Assembly: GCA_964458655.1 (NCBI GenBank)
Contig: CAYWJT010000063.1
Coordinates: forward strand, 1 to 13,279
Origin: CAYWJT01 sp964458655
GTDB lineage: Bacteria > Acidobacteriota > Aminicenantia > Aminicenantales > Saccharicenantaceae
Length of the DNA stretch: 13,279 bases
Direction: 5' to 3'
The translations under genes were made by a program, and so were the position numbers. Position 1 is the first letter of the stretch. Each line of letters opens with the position of its first letter. Shown piece after piece: positions 7,459-13,279 of this stretch. Under the pieces are notes generated by a model. It was not told the DNA's origin and did no database searches. It saw nothing but the letters and a program-made list of their open reading frames with translations.

Positions 7459-8474
7459 CAGCGGAGCGACTTGGAAAACTCCGGTTCAAGCAGGGCCTTG
7501 ACCTCGGGCTCGTCCATGTTATCCGAGGTCGCGAGCACGACCCCGGTATCGACCAGTTTCTCGAAAGGTTGGCCCCGCAGGCAGGCGACGACTGTCCGGA
7601 CCCCCAGGTAGCCCATCCTCATGGGATTCTGGATGACCAGGCCGTGGATATGGCCGTCGCGCAACGCCTTGACCAACTTGGCGGAGCTGTCGAAGCCCAC
7701 GAACTTGACCTTGCCGGCCAGCCCTGATTCCTGAAGGGCCCGCAGCGTCCCGAACGTGGAGGATTCGTTAGGAGCGAAAATGCCTTCGACGTCGGGGAAG
7801 CGGCCGAGGAGGTTCTCCGCGAGCTGATAGGCGGTTTCGGTGGTCGCGCCGGCGTACTGGTCCTCGACCAGGATGTCCAGACCGGGAAATTCCTTTTTGA
7901 CCGTGTCCAGGAAACCGGCTTCGCGCTGGGAAGTGCTGGCGGAGCCGACCTGGTAGCGGATGAGGAAGATCCGGCCGCGGCCGCCGAGCAACGTGCCGAG
8001 CCTGTTCGCGGCGATGACCCCGCCCTTATAGTTGTCGGTGGCTATGTAGCTCACGTAATCGCCGCCCTGCAGCCCCGAGTCGATGATGACCACCGGTATG
8101 TTCTGTCGGGCGGCGTCCTGGACCGGCCTCATGAGGGCCCTGTCGTCCAGCGGAGCGAGGACTATGCCGTCCACGCCCCGGTTGACGAAGTCCTCGACCA
8201 GGGTTATCTGCTGGGAGCGGTCATCCTCTTTTTGCGGTCCCTTCCAGACGATATCCACTCCGAGTTCCTGCGCGGCCTGAGCGGCGCCGGCATGGACGGA
8301 TTTCCAGAACTCGTGGGTTGTGCCCTTGGGGATGACGGCGATCCTTAGTCCTCGGTCGGATGTTTCCTGTGCCCGTCCCGGCCTCTCGGCCCGGCCGCAC
8401 GACAGGGCCGGCAGGAGAAGCCCCAGGAGCAGAAGCGACCCGAGGACGCGCGGTCGAAGTCCTGTTCGCGGCAT
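7458..8474 (-). CDS. Sugar ABC transporter substrate-binding lipoprotein (RbsB-like, Peripla_BP_4)
   Basis: A 338-residue periplasmic binding protein. N-terminal signal with a Leu-rich core and a plausible lipobox A-L-S-C (Cys26), so probably membrane-tethered. The mature part follows the ribose-binding fold: IAVIPKGTTHEFWKSVHAGA, then a first lobe with DGIVLAPLDD, the central VVIIDSG and YIATDNYKGG, and a second lobe with IFAPNESSTFG and FVGFDSS. The start is the ATG at 8474. A TTG-initiated extension of 13 codons to 8513 is rejected because those bases are the -35 and -10 boxes of a well-formed promoter. There is no Shine-Dalgarno before 8474, which suits a near-leaderless transcript. It is the first gene of the importer operon; placing the binding protein first is a common arrangement. 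Confidence 0.9.
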   Translation of the reverse strand: MPRTGLRPRVLGSLLLLGLLLPALSCGRAERPGRAQETSDRGLRIAVIPKGTTHEFWKSVHAGAAQAAQELGVDIVWKGPQKEDDRSQQITLVEDFVNRGVDGIVLAPLDDRALMRPVQDAARQNIPVVIIDSGLQGGDYVSYIATDNYKGGVIAANRLGTLLGGRGRIFLIRYQVGSASTSQREAGFLDTVKKEFPGLDILVEDQYAGATTETAYQLAENLLGRFPDVEGIFAPNESSTFGTLRALQESGLAGKVKFVGFDSSAKLVKALRDGHIHGLVIQNPMRMGYLGVRTVVACLRGQPFEKLVDTGVVLATSDNMDEPEVKALLEPEFSKSLR

Positions 8475-8484
8475 GGCTGACCAG

Positions 8485-8513
8485 AGTATACTTAGAACTG
8501 CCGCCGCCGTCAA
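8485..8513 (-). promoter_or_regulatory. Sigma-70 promoter of the ABC importer operon, near-leaderless
   Basis: Minus strand TTGACG (8513-8508, 5/6), exactly 17 bp of spacer, then TATACT (8490-8485, 5/6). Only 10 nt separate the -10 box from the ATG at 8474, so transcription should start about 4 nt before the start codon. No ribosome site can fit in such a leader. Confidence 0.7.
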
Positions 8514-8532
8514 AGATAACCGGCGGAAATGG

Positions 8533-8566
8533 AAAAAACGACTCCGGCGGGAAACACCGCCGCCGG
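8533..8566 (-). terminator. Second (distal) terminator of the fadL/small-protein operon
   Basis: On the minus strand a 7-bp stem (8566-8560 with 8550-8544) is followed after 5 nt by six U (8538-8533). It is weaker than the proximal one because of the gap before the U-tract. Together they sit between this operon and the promoter of the ABC operon. Confidence 0.5.
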
Positions 8567-8568
8567 GG

Positions 8569-8607
8569 AAAAAAAGGAGCCGCCGGGCGATACTCTCCAG
8601 CGGCTCC
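8569..8607 (-). terminator. Proximal rho-independent terminator of the fadL/small-protein operon
   Basis: On the minus strand GGAGCCGC (8607-8600) pairs with GCGGCTCC (8583-8576) as an 8-bp perfect stem, immediately followed by seven U (8575-8569). It lies about 45 bp past the stop codon of the 65-residue protein. Confidence 0.85.
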
Positions 8608-8651
8608 CTTTCGTTCTCGAAAGGTCTTTTGTTACAGGCAGACGTCGACGC

Positions 8652-8849
8652 TTACAGTTTCTTGAGGATCGGCATGCCGGTCTTGGCCGTCTCTTCGACC
8701 TTGAAGCCGGCAGGGATGGCGTCCAGGGCGCCGGGCCTGACGTCGCGGGCGAAGTAGTAGATCGTCTGCTTGCGGCCGCCCTTCAGGTTGACTTCCTTCG
8801 AGTGCAGGAAATAGCTGACCCCTTTGGAATTCCTGAATTCATATGCCAT
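8652..8849 (-). CDS. Small conserved-looking protein, 65 residues, unknown function
   Basis: A complete short gene: ATG at 8849 with GGAGGT 7 nt upstream, stop at 8652, then a strong terminator. It lies only 27 bp downstream of the FadL-like gene, so it is surely cotranscribed with it. The product (MAYEFRNSKGVSYFLHSKEV...) has no signal peptide or membrane segment, is basic (many Lys/Arg), and seems to consist of short beta strands: YEFRNSKGVSYFLHSKEV, KQTIYYFARDV, then a turn GALDAIPAGFKVEET and a basic tail PILKKL. It is predicted cytosolic. It reads like a compact globular domain and not a random frame, and codon use resembles the neighbours. I do not recognise a characterised family and assign no function. 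Confidence 0.8.
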   Translation of the reverse strand: MAYEFRNSKGVSYFLHSKEVNLKGGRKQTIYYFARDVRPGALDAIPAGFKVEETAKTGMPILKKL

Positions 8850-8876
8850 GTATTTACCTCCGTAGAAGTTATTTGC

Positions 8877-10157
8877 TCAGAATCTATAGCCGAGGTTCAA
8901 GCCGAAAAGATGGGACATGGTCTTGTACGTTCCCTGGGCCGGGTTGGGAGTGTAGGGGCCGAAGATGTAATGATGCTGGGAAGTCCTCTTGTAGAAATGC
9001 TCGAACTGGTAGCCGAAATCGAGGACCAGCTTGCCGATCTTGTAGCCGAAGCCGAGTGTGAAAGCCAGCCGGTTGGCGTCGGGCAGGGAGGGGCTCATGT
9101 CCAGCACCGGCTGCGGGGTCTTGTCGAAGAGCACGCCGCCCCGGAGGGCGAGCTTTTCGCTGGCCTGGTACTGCAGGCCGGTTCGGTAGCAGATGTTGTC
9201 CTCCCAACGGGGTTCGGCTTCCAACTCCTGGTCCGGGTAAGGATCGGGGTAATCGACCTCCACGGTGTAAGCGTTGTAGCGCCTGAAGAAGTACTCATGG
9301 ACGTCGACCGACCAGATCACCTTGGGCGTCAGGTTGATGGCGAAGCCGACCGTCAGTATGTTGGGGAACCGGAAAGTCGTCTCGGCGTCGCCTTCGGTCG
9401 GTATGTAAGGCTGGTAAGGCCCGGGGACGTAGTCGAGCGAAGAGACGACCGTTCCCGAGTAATCGACGTTGAACTGGCTCCTGTAGTTTATGCCCATGGA
9501 GAAGCCTTCGGTCTTGTACATCAGGCCGGCGTTCCAGCCCAAAGCGGTGCCCTTGACGTCGAGGCTGGTCGGGACGTCGAAAGCGATGCCTCCGCCCAGG
9601 TCGACCCTCTGCACCAGGGTCTCCTTGAGCTTGGAAGTTACATAGTACACGCCGCCGGCCACGGACACGTTCTCGGTCACCTTGTAGGCGAGGGCGCCGT
9701 TGACGATGATGGTCTGCATCTCGGCCTTGACCGCCAGGTAGCGGAGCGGAAAGTCGTTCTCCTCGTTGGGCCATTCGGTGCCCAGGCCGAAGGGCGCGAA
9801 GACGCCGACGCCGGCCGTAAGCCTATCCCCGAACTTGTGGGTGATGTAGAAGTTCGGCGGATAGAAGACCTGCTTGACCTGGTTGTAGACAGGCGCGCCC
9901 AGCAGGTTGTCCATGGTCACCGAGCCCTTGGGCACGATGAGGGTCGCGCCGAGAAGGATTTGGGTGCCCTCGACCCAGGCCAGGCCGGCGGGGTTATGCC
10001 AGATGGCCGACGGGTCGTTGGCCAGCCCCGTGAAAGCGCCGGCCAGGGCCATGGCCGCGGCGCCGTGCTCGTAGATCAGGAAGCCCGCGCCCTGAACGAA
10101 GGAAACCATAGCCAGCAAGAGGACAGCCGCGACGATGAGCCTTGATTTCATGCTCAT
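8877..10157 (-). CDS. OmpP1/FadL/TodX-family outer-membrane transport protein
   Basis: A 426-residue outer-membrane beta-barrel. Signal peptide about 1-24 (ends VQGA, mature GFLIYEHGAAAMALAGAF). This is followed by the FadL family hallmark NPAGLAWV (55-62) in the N-terminal hatch region. The rest alternates short polar/aromatic strands, and the protein ends GLNLGYRF with the C-terminal Phe expected by the BAM assembly machinery. The family takes up long-chain fatty acids or other hydrophobic compounds; the substrate here is unknown. The length is normal for the family (about 400-450). The ATG at 10157 has AGGAGG 5 nt upstream; the ATG two codons later is less well spaced. Transcribed from a promoter with a perfect -35 at 10268-10273, with the 65-residue gene downstream in the same unit. 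Confidence 0.9.
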   Translation of the reverse strand: MSMKSRLIVAAVLLLAMVSFVQGAGFLIYEHGAAAMALAGAFTGLANDPSAIWHNPAGLAWVEGTQILLGATLIVPKGSVTMDNLLGAPVYNQVKQVFYPPNFYITHKFGDRLTAGVGVFAPFGLGTEWPNEENDFPLRYLAVKAEMQTIIVNGALAYKVTENVSVAGGVYYVTSKLKETLVQRVDLGGGIAFDVPTSLDVKGTALGWNAGLMYKTEGFSMGINYRSQFNVDYSGTVVSSLDYVPGPYQPYIPTEGDAETTFRFPNILTVGFAINLTPKVIWSVDVHEYFFRRYNAYTVEVDYPDPYPDQELEAEPRWEDNICYRTGLQYQASEKLALRGGVLFDKTPQPVLDMSPSLPDANRLAFTLGFGYKIGKLVLDFGYQFEHFYKRTSQHHYIFGPYTPNPAQGTYKTMSHLFGLNLGYRF

Positions 10158-10244
10158 GAATACCTCCTCACATAAGATTTAACTATGACTCCGGGAGCGG
10201 CTGAAGTTCGAACGTGGATTATTGCTCCTGTCCGTCTGGCTCAA

Positions 10245-10273
10245 CTTTTATCCGAATTCCCCCCTGATGTCAA
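10245..10273 (-). promoter_or_regulatory. Sigma-70 promoter of the fadL-like operon
   Basis: Minus strand TTGACA (10273-10268, perfect), 17-bp spacer, TAAAAG (10250-10245, 4/6). The expected start near 10238 gives an 80-nt leader before the ATG at 10157. Confidence 0.6.
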
Positions 10274-10369
10274 GGGGAAAGAGGCTTAATGACGAAAAGT
10301 GCGGCAGGCTTGGATCGTTAAGTGGGAAGGGGGAAAACCGGGGAACCGAAAGGCCCGGCCCGGGCCGAT

Positions 10370-10419
10370 AAAAAAAAGGTTCAAAAAAAACTTGCAATTA
10401 TCTTCGGTAATCTTATAAT
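10370..10419 (+). promoter_or_regulatory. Strong plus-strand promoter with A-tract UP-like element and no downstream gene
   Basis: TTGCAA (10392-10397, 4/6), a 16-bp spacer and a perfect TATAAT (10414-10419). Directly upstream lie two runs of eight A (10370-10377 and 10383-10390), 13 bp apart, in the position of an UP element. A perfect 12-bp palindrome (CGGCCCGGGCCG, 10356-10367) abuts the distal A-run. The predicted start is near 10426. No credible reading frame with a ribosome site follows before the convergent agmatinase gene. Confidence 0.6.
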
Positions 10420-10425
10420 AGGAAT

Positions 10426-10572
10426 GGCTTTCTTGGGCGGGCTGGAGAAAGCCCCCACCTTTTGGTTCCCATCATCAACCCCCCTTTTGCTGACAACAGC
10501 CCGCACTTCTCCTATACATAATAGAAGGAATATCAGATATCCGGTGTCGGGGGGATGCGAGCTTTGAACCGG
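10426..10572 (+). ncRNA. Candidate structured small RNA, unassigned
   Basis: From the predicted start the RNA begins with an 8-bp perfect hairpin (10426-10433 with 10446-10453). Eight bases of its 12-nt loop (10437-10444) are perfectly complementary to 10497-10504, giving a pseudoknot or a switch. The downstream part can close on itself: 10462-10468 with 10566-10572 (two G-U pairs) and 10479-10484 (six C) with 10549-10554 (six G). Inside are small hairpins at 10489-10500 (GCUG-ACAA-CAGC) and 10506-10527 (CUUCU with AGAAG), and an AU-rich inverted repeat at 10530-10540. I see no U-tract terminator, so the 3' end is a guess. It does not match SRP RNA, tmRNA or RNase P; 6S RNA seems unlikely. 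This rests on hand pairing only. Confidence 0.35.
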
Positions 10573-10606
10573 CGAGCAGCCGACGGGAGCGGCCGCCGCC
10601 CCGGCC

Positions 10607-11452
10607 TCAGGGCCTGACCATCTTGGCCGCGACTTCCTTCAGGATCTTGAACGCGGCCGCGGCCGTTATCGACGAAACGTCCCGCTCGGGGTTGAGCTCG
10701 ACAATGTCCAGGCCGACCACGCGGGCCTTGAGGCCTTGGATGACGGCCAGGGCCTGGCGCGTGGTCAGGCCGCCCGGCTCGTGATGGGAAACGCCCGGGG
10801 CGAAGGCCGGGTCGAGAGCGTCGAGGTCGAAAGAGATATAGAGCGGGTTGTCGAAGCTGAGGCGCAGGGGTCCGTCCAGGTCCTTCATCTCGACCATCCT
10901 GACCTTATGCCTGGCGGCAGTTTCGCGGTGGGTGCCGGTGACCGCCCTGACGCCGACCTGGACCAGGTTGGCGGCCAGCCCGTCCTCCAGGATGCGGGCG
11001 AAGGGGCAGGCATGGGAAAGCCTGTCGCCGTAGAGCTCCGGGTACAGGTCGGGATGGGCGTCGAAATGGAGTATGTCGAGGCGACCGTACTTCCCGGCGA
11101 AAGCCTTGACCACGGGATACGTGATGGAATGGTCGCCGCCCAGGACTATCGGCGCCGCCCCCTTCTTGAGGACGGACGCCACGGCTTTTTCGACGAGCGA
11201 GAAAGTCTTGTCGGGGTCGCCCGAGGTGTCGACATCCCCCAGGTCGACCAGGACCGTGTCCTCTTCCAAGTTGACGCCGTTCTCGGCGTAGGCGCAGTAG
11301 CATTTGCCCGTCGAGACCGCGCGTATGGCCCGCGGTCCGCCGGCGGCGCCGCGCAGGTAGCTGGATTTCTCGTCGAAGGGCACGCCGATCACGGCCAGCC
11401 GGTAGTCCGGGTTCTCCGCGAGCGGCTTCAGGGCTCCGCCGAAGTCCGTCAT
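10607..11452 (-). CDS. speB: Agmatinase / arginase-family ureohydrolase
   Basis: A 281-residue cytosolic binuclear-manganese hydrolase, normal length. All metal-ligand motifs are intact: GGDHSI (His108), HFDAHPDLY (Asp131, His133, Asp135) and SFDLDALDP (Asp209, Asp211). SHACPF (His147) and HHEPGGL (Glu225) also match the family. The family hydrolyses a guanidino group to release urea. Agmatine to putrescine is the usual bacterial assignment for this motif set, but arginase, guanidinobutyrase or a related activity cannot be excluded from sequence. The ATG at 11452 is preceded by AAGGAGG with 5 nt between, a strong ribosome site. A perfect -10 box lies at 11511-11516. The gene stands alone on the minus strand. 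No clear terminator follows, and its 3' flank converges on the plus-strand promoter at 10370-10419. Confidence 0.88.
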   Translation of the reverse strand: MTDFGGALKPLAENPDYRLAVIGVPFDEKSSYLRGAAGGPRAIRAVSTGKCYCAYAENGVNLEEDTVLVDLGDVDTSGDPDKTFSLVEKAVASVLKKGAAPIVLGGDHSITYPVVKAFAGKYGRLDILHFDAHPDLYPELYGDRLSHACPFARILEDGLAANLVQVGVRAVTGTHRETAARHKVRMVEMKDLDGPLRLSFDNPLYISFDLDALDPAFAPGVSHHEPGGLTTRQALAVIQGLKARVVGLDIVELNPERDVSSITAAAAFKILKEVAAKMVRP

Positions 11453-11510
11453 GGTCGCCTCCTTAATGTCTCAGGCCATGAGCCCGATCACGGCTCCGGC
11501 CGCGGCTAAG

Positions 11511-11516
11511 ATTATA
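11511..11516 (-). promoter_or_regulatory. -10 box of the probable agmatinase promoter
   Basis: Perfect TATAAT on the minus strand (11516-11511), with an expected start near 11504 and a leader of about 51 nt that includes the ribosome site. The -35 region (TTCTCG at 17 bp) is poor, so an activator or another sigma factor may be involved. Confidence 0.45.
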
Positions 11517-11858
11517 CCCGAACGCCGCCTGCCCGAGAAATGCCGTTCCCCCCTCTATTTTTTTCGCCGTCCTTCGTTTCCAGCCGCACTTCGCGAACAA
11601 CCACGGCCGAACCTCACCCCCACTATCCCCTTTAATAGCCTCTCATCCGGCAAGACGGTGCGCCATGACCGGGAAGCGGGACGAGAACGTTTTTCTAAGC
11701 CGTCGACGGTCCGGAACCTGACGAACAGGCCGGCGGCGCTCAATTTAAAAGGGCGGCGTTTGAACCCCGCCGGAAGCCGAGCCCGACCCGAAAGACGACA
11801 CGGCGAGCGGCTCGGCGACGAGGAGGTGACGGAAGTCCGCCCGCGGGTATAAGAAGGG

Positions 11859-11889
11859 AAGGAGAGAGACCCGGGTCCCTCTCCCTTTT
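11859..11889 (+). terminator. Terminator-like hairpin without an assigned gene
   Basis: A 10-bp stem (11861-11870 with 11875-11884) with a CCGG loop is followed on the plus strand by CTTTTC. One pair is A-C on the plus strand but G-U on the minus strand, so stem quality favours minus while the U-run favours plus. No annotated gene ends nearby; the promoter-like TATAAG just upstream (11848-11853) makes the reading ambiguous. Confidence 0.3.
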
Positions 11890-12032
11890 CTGAACCTTGG
11901 CACCTTGTCGGTCAAGGCGGCCGCTCGAGCCGTCGGCCCTCAGCGGCCGTCCATAGGTTCGCACGATGCGTCCGGCAGGACAATCGCCTCCGGCGATGGT
12001 TTTTCGGGGTGATATTCTTTGACCCCTCTCAC

Positions 12033-12054
12033 CCGCCGCGGTTAGCCGCGGCGG
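12033..12054. repeat. Perfect 9-bp hairpin, GC-only stem
   Basis: CCGCCGCGG (12033-12041), loop TTAG, CCGCGGCGG (12046-12054). No U-tract follows on either strand. It lies 21 bp upstream of the -35 box of the ferritin-like gene, so it could act as a barrier, an RNA end or a protein-binding palindrome. Confidence 0.55.
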
Positions 12055-12074
12055 CCTTCGGTCACGACTTGATG

Positions 12075-12103
12075 TTTACATCCGGCCCGCGGGAAGCTAT
12101 CAT
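12075..12103 (+). promoter_or_regulatory. Sigma-70 promoter of the ferritin-like gene
   Basis: TTTACA (12075-12080, 5/6), exactly 17 bp of spacer and TATCAT (12098-12103, 5/6). The expected start near 12110 gives a leader of about 138 nt. The leader is GC-rich and contains CCGGGACCG twice (in 12193-12201 and again about 20 bp later), so it is probably folded. Confidence 0.6.
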
Positions 12104-12247
12104 ATTTTTTCATTCCGGAGGTCCGGCTATTAATAAAGGAAAAAGGACGGACGCGACTTCGGCGGCCCGGCGGCCGACTCGGGATGTGCCGCCCGGGACC
12201 GGCCCGGCCTAACCGGGACCGCCGGGGAACCCGGCAGAGGGAGGAAC

Positions 12248-13228
12248 ATGGAAAAAATAAAGAGCGTCGGCAGCGAGCCGGAGCTCGTGCGGTTGCTGAG
12301 CGCCGCGCTCGAGCACGAGTGGGCCGTCAGTTTCGAGTACGTCATCCACGCCTACTCCATGCCCAAGGGCAGGTTCTTCTACCAGGACCCGGTCATGGGT
12401 TCCAGGGTCGACATGAGGGCCCAGACCATCCAGATCGGCATCGACGAGATGTACCACGCCCTGCAGCTGGGCATCGTCCTGACGGGCCTGGGGGTCGAGC
12501 CTTCCTTCCGCACCGACGAGGTCATCCGCTACCCTCGCGTCATCGACAACATCAGGCGGGACAAGATGACCGAGGACCTGGTCACCGAGCTCTATCAGCA
12601 GGCCGAATTCCCGCCGGGAAGGTTCCCCCTCGTCGAGAACATGGTCTGGAACATCTCCTACGACGAGGTCCGGCACAGCCGTCAGTTCCAGGAGATGATC
12701 GAGACCCTCGAAAAGGAAGGGAACGCCGGTGCCGAGTGCTTCCGCCCCCACCCGGAGCGAGAAACCAGGGAAGACCTCCGGCTGCTCCATGAGATCTGCC
12801 GGCTGGAGAACGAGCTCAACCACCGCTACCTGCGCTATGTCATGATGTTCAGCGGCCACCAGGACCTCAGCCAGCGGCTGTTCAAGAACTCCATCAATCA
12901 CATGCGGCACTGGGACAAGCTCGCCGGCATCCTGGTCAAGATGGGCGACGTCATCGCCATAGAGAACGCCGCGGCCGGCCCGGACGGTTCTGAAGTCAGC
13001 CGCCTGCCCATGCCGGCCGCCTACCCCGGCCGGGACCGCCTGACCGCGCTGGAATCGCTCGTGCCTTCCGAAAAGGCCCTGGCCGAGAAGTACTCTCTGG
13101 CCATCACGCTCGTTCCCGAAGGCGAGGTGCGCGACCAGCTCAGGCTCCACCTGGCGCTGACAAGGGAGCATGTTTTCACCCAGGAGAAGCTTTTAGAGAA
13201 CGCCCGCAGGATAAAAGGCCTGGAATGA
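12248..13228 (+). CDS. Ferritin-like protein, apparent tandem of two four-helix units
   Basis: A 326-residue cytosolic all-helical protein. The N-terminal unit (about 1-160) has the diiron ferritin-like pattern: helix 1 with Glu22/Glu24/Glu30 (LEHEWAVSFEY), helix 2 with E-x-x-H (Glu67, His70 in DEMYH), helix 3 with Glu114/Glu120, helix 4 with E-x-x-H (Glu140, His143 in YDEVRH). A second set of four helices follows (about 172-326): LENELNHRYLRYV (Glu187/Glu189), NHMRHWDKLAGIL (His218/His221, no Glu at the E-x-x-H position), SEKALAEKYSLA (Glu275/Glu280) and LTREHVFTQEKLL (Glu307, His308). So it reads as a duplication whose second half has altered ligands. An oxidase or iron-storage-like role is inferred; no signal peptide is present. 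The ATG at 12248 has GGGAGG 4 nt upstream. The stop overlaps the next gene's ATG. Confidence 0.75.
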   Translation: MEKIKSVGSEPELVRLLSAALEHEWAVSFEYVIHAYSMPKGRFFYQDPVMGSRVDMRAQTIQIGIDEMYHALQLGIVLTGLGVEPSFRTDEVIRYPRVIDNIRRDKMTEDLVTELYQQAEFPPGRFPLVENMVWNISYDEVRHSRQFQEMIETLEKEGNAGAECFRPHPERETREDLRLLHEICRLENELNHRYLRYVMMFSGHQDLSQRLFKNSINHMRHWDKLAGILVKMGDVIAIENAAAGPDGSEVSRLPMPAAYPGRDRLTALESLVPSEKALAEKYSLAITLVPEGEVRDQLRLHLALTREHVFTQEKLLENARRIKGLE

Positions 13229-13279
13229 AGCCCGAGGCGGCGCGGCGTTATCTCGGCTTCGCCGGCGGGTCCGGGATCA
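13225..13279 (+). CDS. Start of a downstream gene, cut by the window edge
   Basis: An ATG at 13225 overlaps the TGA of the ferritin-like gene (ATGA, 4 nt), the usual sign of translational coupling. The frame stays open to the window end, 18 codons reading MKPEAARRYLGFAGGSGI. Codon use resembles the neighbours. Too short to identify; it would be in one operon with the ferritin-like gene. Confidence 0.5.
   Translation, partial: MKPEAARRYLGFAGGSGI

Larger units (their letters stand above)
11517..12074. other. Gene-free interval with several inverted repeats
   Basis: No reading frame here has a ribosome site, plausible composition or recognisable family. Perfect or near-perfect inverted repeats are frequent: an 8-bp stem 11776-11783 with 11809-11816; the terminator-like hairpin at 11859-11889; a 6-bp stem with 3-nt loop at 11983-11997 followed after GG by five T (12000-12004); a 5-bp stem 12006-12010 with 12022-12026; and a 9-bp stem at 12033-12054. 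Some could be remnants of a lost gene or parts of an untranslated RNA. I cannot choose between these. Confidence 0.5.

Noticed and set aside
8529..10145. 538-codon plus-strand frame opposite the FadL-like gene
   Set aside because: The minus strand has signal peptide, NPAG motif, C-terminal Phe and ribosome site. The plus frame runs through two terminator hairpins and lacks a recognisable domain.
10322..10567. 81-codon plus-strand frame in the fadL-speB interval
   Set aside because: It starts upstream of the plus-strand promoter and runs across its A-tracts, -35 and -10 boxes. Composition is not protein-like.
10426..10572. 6S RNA identity for the candidate small RNA
   Set aside because: The CCCACCUUUUGGUUC stretch recalls 6S RNA 3' arms, but it lies only about 30 nt from the predicted start and the ends do not pair into a 6S-like rod. 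Left to a covariance-model search.
11451..11852. 133-codon plus-strand frame starting beside the agmatinase start
   Set aside because: Its start overlaps the agmatinase ribosome site on the other strand, it has no ribosome site of its own, and its Arg/Pro-rich composition is not protein-like, though a terminator-like hairpin follows it by chance or otherwise.
11897..11903. TTGGCAC as a second sigma-54 promoter
   Set aside because: The -12 element at the required spacing reads CGGTC, not TTGC, and no gene follows at a suitable distance.
11918..11932. Adjacent NotI and XhoI sites (GCGGCCGCTCGAG) suggesting vector sequence
   Set aside because: No other vector sequence surrounds them; such overlaps are expected by chance in DNA this GC-rich.
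11983..12026. Fluoride riboswitch resemblance (GGCGATGG)
   Set aside because: GGCG pairs with an upstream CGCC instead of the downstream CGCC the riboswitch requires, the rest of the consensus is missing, and no crcB-type gene is nearby.

Overview
The window looks like a chromosomal segment of a GC-rich, Gram-negative (diderm), uncultured-type bacterium. Signs of an outer membrane are a FadL-type porin ending in Phe, two lipoproteins and Sec-exported periplasmic proteins. The FecR/DUF6600 envelope protein and a Pgi half of the Tal-Pgi type would fit an Acidobacteriota/Aminicenantes-like genome; this lineage is inferred from gene style only. I see no mobile element, CRISPR array, tRNA or rRNA.

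Layout. 3-854 (+): C-terminal part of glucose-6-phosphate isomerase, cut by the window edge. 1036-4292 (-): a lipoprotein of unknown function with its own promoter and terminator, downstream of a large exported FecR/DUF6600 protein whose gene carries a textbook sigma-54 promoter. 4317-4868 (-): a Spy/CpxP-like periplasmic protein followed by a strong terminator. 4935-8474 (-): a compact RbsB-RbsA-RbsC type sugar ABC importer read from a sigma-70 promoter that lies almost on the start codon (near-leaderless). 8533-10157 (-): a FadL-family outer-membrane protein and a 65-residue small protein, closed by tandem terminators. 10158-10606: a gene-free interval with two divergent promoters. The plus-strand one has A-tract UP-like elements and drives no ORF, only a sequence that can fold extensively (candidate small RNA). 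10607-11452 (-): an agmatinase/arginase-family ureohydrolase. 11465-12247: about 780 bp without a credible gene but with several hairpins and a good promoter. 12248-13228 (+): a ferritin-like protein that appears to be two four-helix units in tandem, followed by the first 18 codons of an overlapping gene.

Functionally the segment mixes central sugar metabolism (Pgi), sugar uptake (ABC importer), outer-membrane uptake (FadL), envelope maintenance (FecR/DUF6600, Spy-like), polyamine/arginine metabolism (agmatinase) and a probable diiron protein. It is mostly ordinary chromosome. The most distinctive signals are regulatory: the sigma-54 promoter at 4192-4209, the orphan strong promoter and structured sequence at 10370-10572, and the near-leaderless ABC promoter.
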